Source: Shinella sp. SUS2 (GTDB lineage: Bacteria > Pseudomonadota > Alphaproteobacteria > Rhizobiales > Rhizobiaceae). Taken from it: a stretch of DNA of 64,000 bases. The notes beneath the pieces were generated by a model, which was given only the letters and a program-made list of their open reading frames with translations, made no database searches and had not been told where the DNA came from. The stretch spans positions 186,001 to 250,000 of the forward strand of contig NZ_KQ410723.1 in NCBI RefSeq assembly GCF_001262505.1, given 5' to 3'. Every line of letters begins with the position of its first letter. The stretch's first letter is position 1. The position numbers were made by a program, and so were the translations under genes. Positions 1 to 9,550 of this stretch are shown here, in pieces.

Positions 1-889
1 CAACGACGATGAGCGCGCAACCGGCGATTTCCAGACGGTTGATGCGCTCCTTGAAGATGAAGACGGTGGAGGCGAAGGTGAACAGCATCTCCACCTGCGC
101 GAGCGCCTTCACGACGGCAGCCTGCTGCAATGTCATCGCCATGAACCAGCCGAACGAGGCGGTGGCGCCGACGAACCCGACGAGAAGCGCCGGGCGCCAC
201 GCGGCCGCGATGCGCGGCAATTCGTTCCTTTCACGCAGCAGGATCCAGCCGAGCATCAGCACGGTCTGCAACACGATCACAAAGACCAGCGTATAGCTTG
301 CCTGCATCATGTAGTCCGGCACCGGCAGTGTCGGTGCAAGCGCCAGCGAGGCGGAGCGGTAGGCGACGGCGGAGATGCCGAAGAACGTGCCCGACAACAG
401 ACCGATCGCAGCCGTCCGCGAAAAGACCGACGTCACGAGCGTGCGCAGCGACACCACGCTGCGGGCCACCGAGATGATCATCACGCCGGCAACGGAGATG
501 GCGATGGCGACGAGTGTTCCGGCCGAAGCCCGTTCGCCGAGGAAGACCAGCGCGAAGACGGCCGCTTGCGCCGGCTCCGTGCGCGAATAGGCCGTTCCGA
601 CCGCGAAATTGCGGAACGAGAAGAGGTGGACGAGGAGGAAGGTCGCTGCGATCTGGCCGATCCCGCCGAGAACGGCCCAGAGGAAGAAGGCCGCACCCGG
701 CACCGGCAGCGGCCTTGCCAGCACGACGGCGAGGATGCCCATGTAGAGGAGCGCAAAGGGCACGCCGAAGCCGAAGCGCACAAAAGTCGCACCCGTCGTC
801 CCCATTCTGCCTTTGAGATGTTTCTGCATGGCGGAACGGACGTTCTGGAGGAAGGCCGCCGCGACTGTGATGAGAACCCAGATTTCCAT
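1..889 (-). CDS. EamA/DMT-family transporter, 3' end cut by window edge
   Basis: The minus frame is open from ATG at 889 to the window edge, giving 296 codons with no stop. The product begins MEIWVLITVAAAFLQNVRSA and is almost entirely hydrophobic, with roughly nine or ten membrane segments visible. An E(R/K)-rich loop follows each half (around FLGERAS and FKERINRLE), as in EamA permeases built from two five-helix repeats. It is therefore an inner-membrane drug/metabolite exporter candidate; the substrate cannot be read from sequence. GGCAGGAT just upstream is a usable ribosome-binding site. Only the last few residues should be missing. It is divergent from the following nucleotidase gene. 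Confidence 0.75.
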   Translation of the reverse strand, partial: MEIWVLITVAAAFLQNVRSAMQKHLKGRMGTTGATFVRFGFGVPFALLYMGILAVVLARPLPVPGAAFFLWAVLGGIGQIAATFLLVHLFSFRNFAVGTAYSRTEPAQAAVFALVFLGERASAGTLVAIAISVAGVMIISVARSVVSLRTLVTSVFSRTAAIGLLSGTFFGISAVAYRSASLALAPTLPVPDYMMQASYTLVFVIVLQTVLMLGWILLRERNELPRIAAAWRPALLVGFVGATASFGWFMAMTLQQAAVVKALAQVEMLFTFASTVFIFKERINRLEIAGCALIVV

Positions 890-990
890 ATCCTGCCGCT
901 AACACGCGGGCCTTGCCGAATCCATCACCGGATCCGAAAGGCATGGAAAATTCCATTTCCCTCGGCGCGGGCCCATGCCATAAGACGCCC

Positions 991-1686
991 ATGAGCGATC
1001 TTCCGAACAAAGCCGATTTCAGCCATGTGCGTGACTGGGTCTTCGACCTCGACAACACGCTGTACCCGCATCATGTCGATCTCTTCGCCCAGATCGACAA
1101 GAACATGACAGCTTACGTCTCGGCCCTCCTCGGCCTGTCGCGCGAGGACGCGCGCACCCTGCAGAAGCAGTATTATTTCGATCATGGCACGACGCTGAAG
1201 GGCCTGATGATCCATCACGCCATCGATCCGGCGGACTTCCTCGAAAAGGCGCATGCGATCAATTACGACGTGCTGTCACCCGACCTGCCGCTCGGCGAGG
1301 CGATCCAGGCGCTGCCGGGCCGCAAGTTCATCTTCACGAACGGCAGCGTCAAGCATGCCGAGATGGCGGCAAGGGCCCTCGGCATCTTCCACCATTTCGA
1401 CGACGTCTTCGATATCGTGGCTGCGGAGTACGTCCCGAAGCCGGCGGGCGCGACCTACGACAAGTTCATGGCGCTGCACCGGGTCGACACGAAACAGGCC
1501 GTGATGTTCGAGGATCTGCCGCGCAATCTCATCGTGCCGAAGACGCTCGGCATGAAGACCGTTCTGCTGACCCCGCGCGACGAGAATCATGAATTCGTCG
1601 ATGCCTGGGAGAAGCGGACGGACGGCGACAAGCATATCGACTATGCGACTTCAAACCTGACGGCCTTCCTCAACGCGCTGCTCTAG
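991..1686 (+). CDS. HAD-family pyrimidine 5'-nucleotidase
   Basis: Predicted product of 231 residues. HAD motif I is FDLDNTLY with nucleophile D19 and acid/base D21; motif II is the FTNGS stretch; the lysine motif lies in EYVPKP; and motif IV is MFEDLPRN. This arrangement matches the family annotated as pyrimidine 5'-nucleotidase (SDT1/PHM8-like), which dephosphorylates UMP/CMP or related small phosphates in the cytoplasm. I chose ATG at 991 because homology begins immediately after it; in-frame ATGs at 913 and 943 would add an unconserved leader that overlaps the divergent promoter region. Substrate assignment is by family only. Confidence 0.8.
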   Translation: MSDLPNKADFSHVRDWVFDLDNTLYPHHVDLFAQIDKNMTAYVSALLGLSREDARTLQKQYYFDHGTTLKGLMIHHAIDPADFLEKAHAINYDVLSPDLPLGEAIQALPGRKFIFTNGSVKHAEMAARALGIFHHFDDVFDIVAAEYVPKPAGATYDKFMALHRVDTKQAVMFEDLPRNLIVPKTLGMKTVLLTPRDENHEFVDAWEKRTDGDKHIDYATSNLTAFLNALL

Positions 1687-1825
1687 GCAAGAGCCCGACA
1701 TATTACCGACACGGAAAAAACCCTTTTCCGTCAAAAGCTTGAATTACCAATTTGTAACTGGTGCCGGCCGGCATTCCCCCTATCCTGCCTTCCCAAGGGA
1801 CGCTGATGGATGGAAAGGAATGACC

Positions 1826-2788
1826 ATGACCAAAAAGGAACTTCTTCTCGGCGCCGTCGCCGCCGGCCTTCTTCTTTCGGGCGCCGCCGCCCCCGCATTT
1901 GCCGCCAAGGGCGAGGGCCGGCACGGACCGCGCCATGCCGCGATGGTCGAGCGTCTCGACACCAACAAGGACGGCAAGGTCTCGCTCGACGAGTTCAAGG
2001 CCAACATCTCCGCCACTTTCAAGACCTTCGATACCGACGGCAACGGCCAAGTGACGAAGGACGAGATCAAGACCCGCCACGACGCGTTCCGCGAGGCCCG
2101 CAAGGTCGTGCGCGATGCGGCCGATGCCGACAAGGACAAGGCCCGCGAGGCGCTGCGGGCTGCCGGTCCCTTCATGCTGCCCGGTGCCGGCCGCATGTTC
2201 GACCGCGCCGACACCGACAAGAACGGCACGCTCTCCGAAGCCGAAGTGCTCGCCTCTGCCGAGACGATCTTCGAACGCCGCGACAGCAACAAGGACGGTG
2301 CGATCGACACGGCGGATGCTCGCCCCCACAAGGGTAAAAGCTGGGGCAAGGGCAACCACGGCAAGGGCGGCGAAGAGCGTGCCGAGCGCATGCTGAAGCG
2401 CCTCGATGCCAACAGCGACGGCAAGGTCTCGCAGGACGAATTGCTGCAGCGCGCCGCAGAAACCTTCCAGCGTTTCGACGCCGACAAGAACGGCGAGGTG
2501 ACGAAGGCCGAGGTCGATGCCAAGCGCGAAGCCTTTCGTGATGCCCGCAAGGCCTACCGCGCGGTGAAGGCGACCGATGGGGAGGCCAAGGAAGCCGCGC
2601 TCAAGGCGCTGAGCGAAGCCCGGTTCGACCGCATGGGTGGCCGCATGTTCGAACGTGCCGATGCCGACAAGAACGGCGCGCTGACCAAGACGGAGATGGA
2701 AACCGCCGCAGCGGCGATGTTCAAGCAGCGCGACCGCAACGGCGACGGCTTCATCACCGCCGACGAGATGGGCAAGCGCCACAAGTAA
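1826..2788 (+). CDS. Secreted EF-hand calcium-binding protein with eight loops
   Basis: Predicted protein of 320 residues. Residues 1-26 form a signal peptide (KK, hydrophobic core, APAFA cleavage site). Eight canonical 12-residue EF-hand loops start at D45, D69, D129, D153, D194, D218, D279 and D303, for example DTNKDGKVSLDE and DRNGDGFITADE. Loops 1-4 and 5-8 have the same spacing and similar linkers, indicating an internal duplication. The likely role is periplasmic or extracellular Ca2+ binding; no catalytic domain is present. AAGGA at 1815-1819 abuts an ATG at 1820 but is well spaced for ATG 1826, which decides the start. A strong terminator follows. Confidence 0.85.
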   Translation: MTKKELLLGAVAAGLLLSGAAAPAFAAKGEGRHGPRHAAMVERLDTNKDGKVSLDEFKANISATFKTFDTDGNGQVTKDEIKTRHDAFREARKVVRDAADADKDKAREALRAAGPFMLPGAGRMFDRADTDKNGTLSEAEVLASAETIFERRDSNKDGAIDTADARPHKGKSWGKGNHGKGGEERAERMLKRLDANSDGKVSQDELLQRAAETFQRFDADKNGEVTKAEVDAKREAFRDARKAYRAVKATDGEAKEAALKALSEARFDRMGGRMFERADADKNGALTKTEMETAAAAMFKQRDRNGDGFITADEMGKRHK

Positions 2789-2805
2789 TCAGCCCGTCGG
2801 ATACA

Positions 2806-2835
2806 AAACGCCCCGGTCGATGCCGGGGCGTTTCT
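2806..2835 (+). terminator. Rho-independent terminator after the EF-hand gene
   Basis: A perfect 11-bp stem (AAACGCCCCGG at 2806-2816 with CCGGGGCGTTT at 2823-2833) encloses a six-base loop and ends in a short T run. It begins 17 bases after the EF-hand stop codon. Confidence 0.85.
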
Positions 2836-2901
2836 GTCGGTGAAGCCACTCCCTCGCCTCGATACGGGGCGGGAAAGACAGAGGAGCAGCCTCGCGGCGT
2901 G

Positions 2902-3795
2902 TCAGCCTTGAGCGGCAACCGCCTGCTCGGCTTCCAGATTCTCGTAAAACTTCACGATGATGTCCCAGGCCTCGTCGGCCGTCTCGACGAACTGCATCAG
3001 CTCCACATCACCCGGCGCGATCGTGCCAAAGGCCGCGAGCGCTTCAAAATCGATGATCTTGTGCCAGAACGCCTTGCCGAACAGGATGAGCGGCACCAGC
3101 GCCATGCGGCCCGTCTGCATCAGCGTCACCGTCTCGAACAGTTCGTCCAGCGTGCCGAAGCCGCCCGGAAACACCGTCACGGCCTTGGCGCGCAGCAGGA
3201 AGTGCATCTTGCGGATCGCGAAATAGTGGAAGTTGAAGCTGAGCTCCGGCGTGACATAGGGGTTCGGCGCCTGCTCGTGCGGCAGCACGATGTTGAGGCC
3301 GATCGACGGCGCGCCGATATCGGCCGCCCCGCGATTGCCCGCCTCCATGACGCCGGGCCCACCACCGGTGACGACGACATACTCCTTGAAGTCGAGCTCG
3401 GCCGATTTTTCCGAGCACATGCGCGCGAACTTGCGCGCCTCCTCGTAATAGACCGAAGCGGCTTCGAGGTTGATACGCTGGGTCTCGTTGCGCGCTGCCC
3501 AGGCCTCCTGGCCGGGCGCGGGAATGCGCGCGCCGCCGAACATCACGACCGTCGACTTGATGCCGCGTTCGGCAAGCATCATCTCGACCTTCAGAAGTTC
3601 CAGCTGGAGGCGGACCGGGCGTAGCTCCTCGCGGCAGAGGAAATCGTCATCCACATAGGCAAGCCGATAGGCCGGATGGGCCGACTGCGGCGTCTGCGGC
3701 ACCACCGCGGCGCGGTGCTTGTCCTGCGCGCTGTCGGCCAACGGATCCCACACGCCATCCTTGCGACGCAGATTCTTCTTCTTCAGTCTCGCCAT
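2902..3795 (-). CDS. LOG-family (TIGR00730) nucleotide 5'-monophosphate phosphoribohydrolase-like protein
   Basis: Predicted product of 297 residues. The signature PGGFGTLDELFE and an upstream GGGPGVMEAGNRGA nucleotide-binding turn identify the Rossmann-like lysine-decarboxylase-fold family that includes LOG cytokinin-activating enzymes and bacterial PpnN-type nucleosidases. These enzymes cleave nucleoside monophosphates to a base and ribose 5-phosphate. The N-terminal ~80 residues are charged and precede the core domain, so this is the longer form. Cytokinin production is not implied by sequence alone. It is convergent with the EF-hand gene and divergent from dapD. Confidence 0.8.
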   Translation of the reverse strand: MARLKKKNLRRKDGVWDPLADSAQDKHRAAVVPQTPQSAHPAYRLAYVDDDFLCREELRPVRLQLELLKVEMMLAERGIKSTVVMFGGARIPAPGQEAWAARNETQRINLEAASVYYEEARKFARMCSEKSAELDFKEYVVVTGGGPGVMEAGNRGAADIGAPSIGLNIVLPHEQAPNPYVTPELSFNFHYFAIRKMHFLLRAKAVTVFPGGFGTLDELFETVTLMQTGRMALVPLILFGKAFWHKIIDFEALAAFGTIAPGDVELMQFVETADEAWDIIVKFYENLEAEQAVAAQG

Positions 3796-3864
3796 GTCAC
3801 TTTCCTGCTTGCTGGCCTGCTTTCCGGCCCCACGGGATTACCATTGCGCCCGTGCGACAGTATC

Positions 3865-3894
3865 TGCCGGAAAGGGGCTTCATCTTTTCCGGCA
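3865..3894. repeat. Palindromic intergenic element, possible third copy of the 8828 and 30110 repeat
   Basis: TGCCGGAAA (from 3865) and TTTCCGGCA (to 3894) form a 9-bp inverted repeat around a GGGGCTTCATC centre. The GGCTTC centre and the CCGG-AAA arms resemble, in reverse, the two more complete copies near 8828 and 30110. It is followed by CTAGAGCATTTTGC, a motif I associate with rhizobial intergenic repeats. It lies in the 187-base gap between the LOG gene and dapD. Confidence 0.4.
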
Positions 3895-3982
3895 CTTGCT
3901 CTAGAGCATTTTGCAGATCGATGAAATCAACCTTCCGGCATCCCGACAATCGAAAATAAGCCTCGAAGTTTAAGGAATTCCG

Positions 3983-4840
<858 letters not shown>

Positions 4841-4843
4841 GTC

Positions 4844-5230
4844 ATGGCGGTCGTGGAAGAGCAGAGGCCGAGCCTCGCCTGGCTCTTCTTCGGCTGGTCC
4901 GGCCGGGTCAGCCGGGTGCCCTTCGCGCTCGGCTGGGCGTTCTGGCTCATGCTGCTTTCGGCGGCGCTCGCCCGCATCATCATCGTGCCGAAGGAGGATC
5001 CCTCCTTCCTCCTCTGGTCCTTCGTCTTCGTCGGCATGGCGCTCGTCTCCACGGTCTCCTCCGTTCTCCTGACGGTCAAGCGGCTGCACGACATGAACCT
5101 GCCGCTGCCGCTGATCATCTGCCTGTTCATCCCGGCCATCTCCTTCTTCGCGCTCTTCGCCTTCATGGTCTGGCCGGGAACGAACGGGCCGAACGACTAT
5201 GGCAGCCTGCCCAATCGGCCGAAAGACTGA
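4844..5230 (+). CDS. DUF805-family small membrane protein
   Basis: Predicted protein of 128 residues. The opening LAWLFFGWSGRVSRVPFALG and later VKRLHDMNLP are the family landmarks of DUF805 (YhaH-like), with three hydrophobic segments spanning roughly residues 25-45, 55-80 and 85-110. The biochemical role of the family is unknown. The start is three bases after the dapD stop, so it is almost certainly cotranscribed with dapD and precedes dapE. The hydrophilic end NGPNDYGSLPNRPKD is typical of the family. Confidence 0.85.
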   Translation: MAVVEEQRPSLAWLFFGWSGRVSRVPFALGWAFWLMLLSAALARIIIVPKEDPSFLLWSFVFVGMALVSTVSSVLLTVKRLHDMNLPLPLIICLFIPAISFFALFAFMVWPGTNGPNDYGSLPNRPKD

Positions 5231-5314
5231 CAGGCCCTCTTCTGGCGCGCGTGACAGCGCACGGGCGATCGGCTAAATCTCGATTCTCACTCCTCCCTTT
5301 CGTGCCGTGACCGC

Positions 5315-6514
5315 ATGTCCATGACCCCCGCCGATCCGATCGCCAATCTCGCAACACTCATCCGCTGCCCCTCCGTCACCCCTGCCGAAGGCGGAGCGCT
5401 GTCGGCGCTCGCCGCCATGCTGGAGCCGCTCGGCTTCACGGTGGAGCGCATGACGGCGCGCGAGCCCGGCATGCCCGACATCGAGAACCTCTATGCCCGC
5501 ATCGGCACCGAGGAACCGCACCTGATGTTCGCCGGCCACACGGATGTCGTACCCGTCGGCAACGCGGCGGCCTGGACGCATGCGCCCTTCGGCGCCGAGA
5601 TCGCCGACGGCGAGATGTTCGGCCGCGGTGCGGTAGACATGAAGGGCGGCATCGCCTGCTTCGTCGCCGCCGTCGCGCGCCAGATCGCAAAGAACGGCCC
5701 GCCGAAGGGTTCGCTCTCCTTCCTCATCACCGGTGACGAGGAAGGCCCGGCCGTCAACGGCACGATCAAGCTGCTGCAATGGGCCGCGGAGCGTGGCGAA
5801 CGCTGGGATGCCTGCCTCGTCGGCGAGCCGACGAATCCGGACCAGCTCGGCGACATGATCAAGATCGGCCGGCGTGGCTCCGTCTCCGGCACGATCACGG
5901 TGCATGGCGTGCAGGGCCATGCCGCCTATCCGCATCTTGCCGACAACGCCGTGCGCGGCGTGATCGCGCTCACCGACGCCCTGATGCACCCGCCCTTCGA
6001 CGCCGGCACGGAGAACTTCCAGCCGTCGAACCTCGAGGTGACGACGATCGACGTCGGCAACCCCGCGACCAATGTCGTACCGGCACAGGCGATCGCCCGC
6101 TTCAACATCCGCTTCAACGACAGCTGGACGGCCGAGACCGTGATGGCCGAGATCGTGCGCCGGCTTGATGCCGCAGCGCGCGACGAAAGGCTGCGGCCGG
6201 GCCGCCCGCCACTCCGCTACGACATCGCCTGGGCCGAACGCCCGAGCCACGTCTTCCTTACCCGCAACGACCGGCTGATCGCCTCGCTGTCGGGTGCCGT
6301 GGAGACCGTGGTCGGCCGTGCGCCGAAACTGTCGACGACGGGGGGCACCTCCGATGCCCGCTTCATCAAGGACTATTGCCCGGTCGTGGAGTTCGGCCTC
6401 GTCGGACAGACCATGCACATGGTCGACGAGCGCGTGGCCGTCGCCGATCTCGAGACACTGACCGTGATCTACGAGACCTTCATCCAGCGCTGGTTCGGCG
6501 ATGCCCAGGCTTGA
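5315..6514 (+). CDS. dapE: Succinyl-diaminopimelate desuccinylase
   Basis: Predicted product of 399 residues, a M20 dinuclear-zinc amidohydrolase that removes succinate from N-succinyl-LL-diaminopimelate. Visible landmarks are GHTDVVP (metal ligand H75, catalytic D77), GRGAVDMKGG (bridging D108), TGDEEGPA (general base and ligand at 142-143), VGEPT, and the C-terminal TTGGTSDARF. The dimerisation (lid) domain occupies about 180-295. ATG 5315 is used; ATG 5321 is also in frame. Its last 14 bases overlap the start of the next gene, indicating coupled translation. Confidence 0.96.
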   Translation: MSMTPADPIANLATLIRCPSVTPAEGGALSALAAMLEPLGFTVERMTAREPGMPDIENLYARIGTEEPHLMFAGHTDVVPVGNAAAWTHAPFGAEIADGEMFGRGAVDMKGGIACFVAAVARQIAKNGPPKGSLSFLITGDEEGPAVNGTIKLLQWAAERGERWDACLVGEPTNPDQLGDMIKIGRRGSVSGTITVHGVQGHAAYPHLADNAVRGVIALTDALMHPPFDAGTENFQPSNLEVTTIDVGNPATNVVPAQAIARFNIRFNDSWTAETVMAEIVRRLDAAARDERLRPGRPPLRYDIAWAERPSHVFLTRNDRLIASLSGAVETVVGRAPKLSTTGGTSDARFIKDYCPVVEFGLVGQTMHMVDERVAVADLETLTVIYETFIQRWFGDAQA

Positions 6515-7097
6515 CGAGGTCCTGTATTATCTCACCGGCGTCTTCCTGCTCGTGCGGCAGAAGCAGGAAGGCTTCGGCTGGCTGGACCTGACGGTGCGCG
6601 GGCTTGCCCGTTCCTTCTGGGCCTTCGCCTGGTGCCTTCCCGCCTTTGCCGTCATCTGGGCGTCCTGGCGGCTCTATTTTCTCGGCAGCATGCCGGCGGG
6701 AACACCTGCCGGCCTCCCCTTCTTCGTCAAGCTCCTGGTGATCGACGTGGCGGGCTGGCTGCTGCCACTGGTGCTGCTTCTGGCGCTTGCGCGCCCGCTC
6801 GGCTACGGCAGGCATCTGGCAACCGTCGTGACGGCGAGCAACTGGATCGCCGTGCCCTTCGCCTATGCGGCGGCGATCCCCTTCGCGCTGACGCTGGTTC
6901 TGCCCGGGAGCGCGCCCTTTGCCGGCCTGCTGCTCTATGCGGTCTTCGGCGCCAGCGTCGTGCTGCAATTCCGCCTCGTCTGGATGTGTGTCGGCAAGCA
7001 GACGCTGCTCGCCTCCGCCATCACGGCGATCTACGTGCTGCCGCCGATGATTGCCGGGCAGCAATTGCAACAGGCTCTCGGCACGCTGCCGGGCTGA
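6501..7097 (+). CDS. Conserved hypothetical membrane protein downstream of dapE
   Basis: Predicted protein of 198 residues with about five hydrophobic segments (for example WAFAWCLPAFAVIWASW, LVIDVAGWLLPLVLLLALA and FGASVVLQFRLVWMCVG). I recognise no enzymatic motif. ATG 6501 lies inside the end of dapE in another frame, a 14-base overlap that points to cotranslation with dapE. The convergent truA gene ends 25 bases past its stop. It may belong to a broad Yip1-like integral-membrane group, but that is a guess from topology only. Confidence 0.75.
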   Translation: MPRLDEVLYYLTGVFLLVRQKQEGFGWLDLTVRGLARSFWAFAWCLPAFAVIWASWRLYFLGSMPAGTPAGLPFFVKLLVIDVAGWLLPLVLLLALARPLGYGRHLATVVTASNWIAVPFAYAAAIPFALTLVLPGSAPFAGLLLYAVFGASVVLQFRLVWMCVGKQTLLASAITAIYVLPPMIAGQQLQQALGTLPG

Positions 7098-7122
7098 CCG
7101 GCATTCCTGCGTCCAGAAACGG

Positions 7123-7866
7123 TTAGTAGTCGACAGCCATGAAGTAGAGCCCGTCCGGCGGCGCAACGGGGCCGCAGGCCTTGCGGTCGCGTGCCTCAAG
7201 CGCGCTGCGCACATCCTCCGGCGTCCACTTGCCCTCCCCCGCCAGCTTCAGCGTGCCGGCGAAGGAGCGGATCTGGTTGTGCAGGAAGCTCTGCGCCGAA
7301 ACGCGCATCTCGATCAGGTCGCCGCTGCGCGTCACGTCCAGCCGGTCGATGGTGCGCACCGGGCTGTTCGCCTGGCATTGGGCAGCCCGGAAGGTCGTGA
7401 AATCATGCCTGCCGACCAGCATCTGCCCGGCGGCATGCATCATCTCGTGGTCGAGCGTCCTGGTCACAAACCAGGCCCGGTTCGCCTCCAGCGCCAGCGG
7501 CGCCGGGCGTGAGATGATGCGATAGAGATAGTGCCGCTTCACCGCCGAGAAGCGGGCGTCGAAATCATCGGGCACCTCAGCGGCATCGAGGATCACGACC
7601 CGCTCGCGGGCCATGCCGAGATGGGCGTTGAGCGCGTTGCGCAGCGTGTGGTCCCTCCACACCCGTGAAAGATCCGCATGGGCCACCTGCCCCATGGCAT
7701 GCACGCCGGAATCCGTGCGCCCCGCGCCGCGGATCGAGACGGTCTCGCCCGTCAGCGACAGAATGGCCGCCTCGATGGCCCCCTGCACGGAGTGCCCGTT
7801 GTCCTGCCTCTGCCAGCCGACATAGGGCGTGCCGTCATACTCGATGCGGAGGCGGTAGCGCGGCAT
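7123..7866 (-). CDS. truA: tRNA pseudouridine(38-40) synthase
   Basis: Predicted product of 247 residues. The TruA signature [11 protein letters not shown] carries the catalytic D52, and the N-terminal [12 protein letters not shown] and downstream NALNAHL and QSFLHNQIR motifs complete the family pattern. TruA isomerises uridines 38, 39 and 40 in the anticodon arm of many tRNAs. The ATG overlaps the fmt stop codon as ATGA, so truA is translationally coupled to fmt in a def-fmt-truA translation-linked cluster. Confidence 0.96.
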   Translation of the reverse strand: MPRYRLRIEYDGTPYVGWQRQDNGHSVQGAIEAAILSLTGETVSIRGAGRTDSGVHAMGQVAHADLSRVWRDHTLRNALNAHLGMARERVVILDAAEVPDDFDARFSAVKRHYLYRIISRPAPLALEANRAWFVTRTLDHEMMHAAGQMLVGRHDFTTFRAAQCQANSPVRTIDRLDVTRSGDLIEMRVSAQSFLHNQIRSFAGTLKLAGEGKWTPEDVRSALEARDRKACGPVAPPDGLYFMAVDY

Positions 7867-8810
7867 CAGCCGATGACCTGGCCGGCCGCGACGGGCGTGC
7901 CGCGAAGGAAATCCGCTGCGTCGAGCGGCTTGCCACCCGCCTTCTGCAGGCGCACGAGCCGCACGGCTTCGCCATCACCGCAGGCGACCGTGAGCCGGTC
8001 GTCGAGAACCGTGCCGGCAGCCTTCGCCGTGGTTTCACTCGCCCGCGCACTCGCCAGCACCTTCACCCGCTCCGGCTTGCCACCGACCGGCAGCTCGAAC
8101 CAGGCGCCGGGGAAGGGCGAGAGACCGCGGATATGGTTGTGCACATCGCCAGCCGGACGGGAAAAATCGATGCGGGTCTCGGCCTTGTCGATCTTGGCGG
8201 CGTAGAGCACGCCCGTCTCGGCTTGCGGGGTCAACGGCAGGTCGCCGGCCTCCAGCTTTGCCATGGCCTCCGTCATCAGGGCGCCACCTGTCTGCATCAG
8301 GGCGTCATGCAGCTCGCCGGCCGTCATGCCGTCGCCGATCGCCACCCGGCGGGTGAGCGCGACCGGGCCGGTATCAAGCCCCTTTTCCATCTGCATGACC
8401 ATCATGCCGGTTTCCGCATCACCCGCCATGATCGCCCGCTGGATGGGCGCCGCGCCGCGCCAGCGGGGCAGCAGCGAGGCATGGCCGTTGTAACAGCCGA
8501 GCCGGGTACCGGTCAGGATCGCCTCCGGCAGCAGGAGACCATAGGCGACGACGACGGCGACGTCCGCCTTCAGCGCGTGAAAGGCCGCGCGATCGGCCTC
8601 CTCGCGGAAATTAAGCGGCGTGAAGACCGGAAGCCCAAGCTTTTCCGCCGCCTGGTGCACCGGCGACTTCACCAGTTCGAGGCCACGGCGGCCGGCCGGG
8701 CGGGGCGGCTGCGAATAGACGGCGACGATCTCGTGGCCGGCTTTCACCAACGCCTCCAGCGTCGGCACGGAGAAATCCGGCGTGCCCATGAAGATGATGC
8801 GAAGGGCCAT
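7866..8810 (-). CDS. fmt: Methionyl-tRNA formyltransferase
   Basis: Predicted product of 314 residues. It formylates initiator Met-tRNA using 10-formyl-tetrahydrofolate. The N-terminal Rossmann domain starts [11 protein letters not shown]; the catalytic region is [17 protein letters not shown] with the catalytic Asn-His pair, followed by the GLDTGP loop. The C-terminal OB-like domain (about 205-314) binds tRNA. It lies between def and truA and shares a four-base ATGA overlap with truA. The 91-base gap toward def contains a palindromic repeat, so cotranscription with def is possible but interrupted. Confidence 0.96.
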   Translation of the reverse strand: MALRIIFMGTPDFSVPTLEALVKAGHEIVAVYSQPPRPAGRRGLELVKSPVHQAAEKLGLPVFTPLNFREEADRAAFHALKADVAVVVAYGLLLPEAILTGTRLGCYNGHASLLPRWRGAAPIQRAIMAGDAETGMMVMQMEKGLDTGPVALTRRVAIGDGMTAGELHDALMQTGGALMTEAMAKLEAGDLPLTPQAETGVLYAAKIDKAETRIDFSRPAGDVHNHIRGLSPFPGAWFELPVGGKPERVKVLASARASETTAKAAGTVLDDRLTVACGDGEAVRLVRLQKAGGKPLDAADFLRGTPVAAGQVIG

Positions 8811-8827
8811 CGGTCAGCCTCCATGAA

Positions 8828-8871
8828 AGCAATACCGGCAAAGGCGCGAAGCGTTTTGCCTCCGGCATTGC
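8828..8871. repeat. Rhizobial palindromic intergenic repeat (RIME-like), copy 1
   Basis: A 44-base imperfect palindrome with arms GCAATACCGG and CCGGCATTGC and a GCGAAGCG centre. It matches the element at 30110-30153 base for base at most positions, including outer AGCAAT and the GAAGCG centre. It sits between def and fmt, where a transcript would fold it into a long hairpin. Confidence 0.65.
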
Positions 8872-8901
8872 GGGAAAACGGAAACCTGGGCGGTTGTCGC
8901 C

Positions 8902-9426
8902 TCAGAGCGCCTTGCTGCCACGCAGCTTCGCCGCCTTGGTGAATTTGCGGATCACCATCTCGCGCTTCAGCTTTGAAATATGGTCGATGAACAGCACGCC
9001 GTTGAGGTGATCGATCTCGTGCTGAAGACAGGTCGCCAGCAGCCCGTCGGCCTCCGTCAGCTGCTCCTTGCCGTCCCGGTCGAGGTGCTTGACGGTGATG
9101 ACGGCAGGACGCTCGACCTCTGCATAATAGTCCGGGATCGACAGGCAACCCTCCTCGTAGACCGAGCGGGTATCCGAAGCGGAGACGACTTCCGGATTGA
9201 TGAAGACGAGCGGCTTCTTGTCCTCGCCCTCCTTGGAAACGTCGAGCACCAGCATGCGGCGCGCCACACCGATCTGGATGGCGGCAAGGCCGATGCCCGG
9301 CGCATCGTACATGGTTTCCAGCATGTCGTCGGCGAGCTTCTTCACCTCGCTGTCGATGGTCTCGATGGGCTTCGAAACCTGGCGGAGGATCGGATCGGGA
9401 AGGATAATCAGCGGCTTGATGGTCAT
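8902..9426 (-). CDS. def: Peptide deformylase
   Basis: Predicted product of 174 residues. All three deformylase motifs are present: [10 protein letters not shown] (44-53), EEGCLSIP with metal ligand C94, and QHEIDHLNG with ligands H136 and H140 and catalytic E137. The enzyme removes the N-formyl group from nascent chains at the ribosome exit. It precedes fmt in transcription order, the usual pairing. ATG 9426 lies about 125 bases from the divergent rmuC start, leaving room for two promoters. Confidence 0.97.
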   Translation of the reverse strand: MTIKPLIILPDPILRQVSKPIETIDSEVKKLADDMLETMYDAPGIGLAAIQIGVARRMLVLDVSKEGEDKKPLVFINPEVVSASDTRSVYEEGCLSIPDYYAEVERPAVITVKHLDRDGKEQLTEADGLLATCLQHEIDHLNGVLFIDHISKLKREMVIRKFTKAAKLRGSKAL

Positions 9427-9550
9427 GCGCCTCCTTAGCGCGGTTTTTTGACGCTTTCAATCGGCTTCGACTGCCGCCGGCGCTGCAGTGCGCGCATCTC
9501 TGTTCACGTTATGATCTGGTTTCCGCCGCAATCCGTGTTATGGTCGCGGC

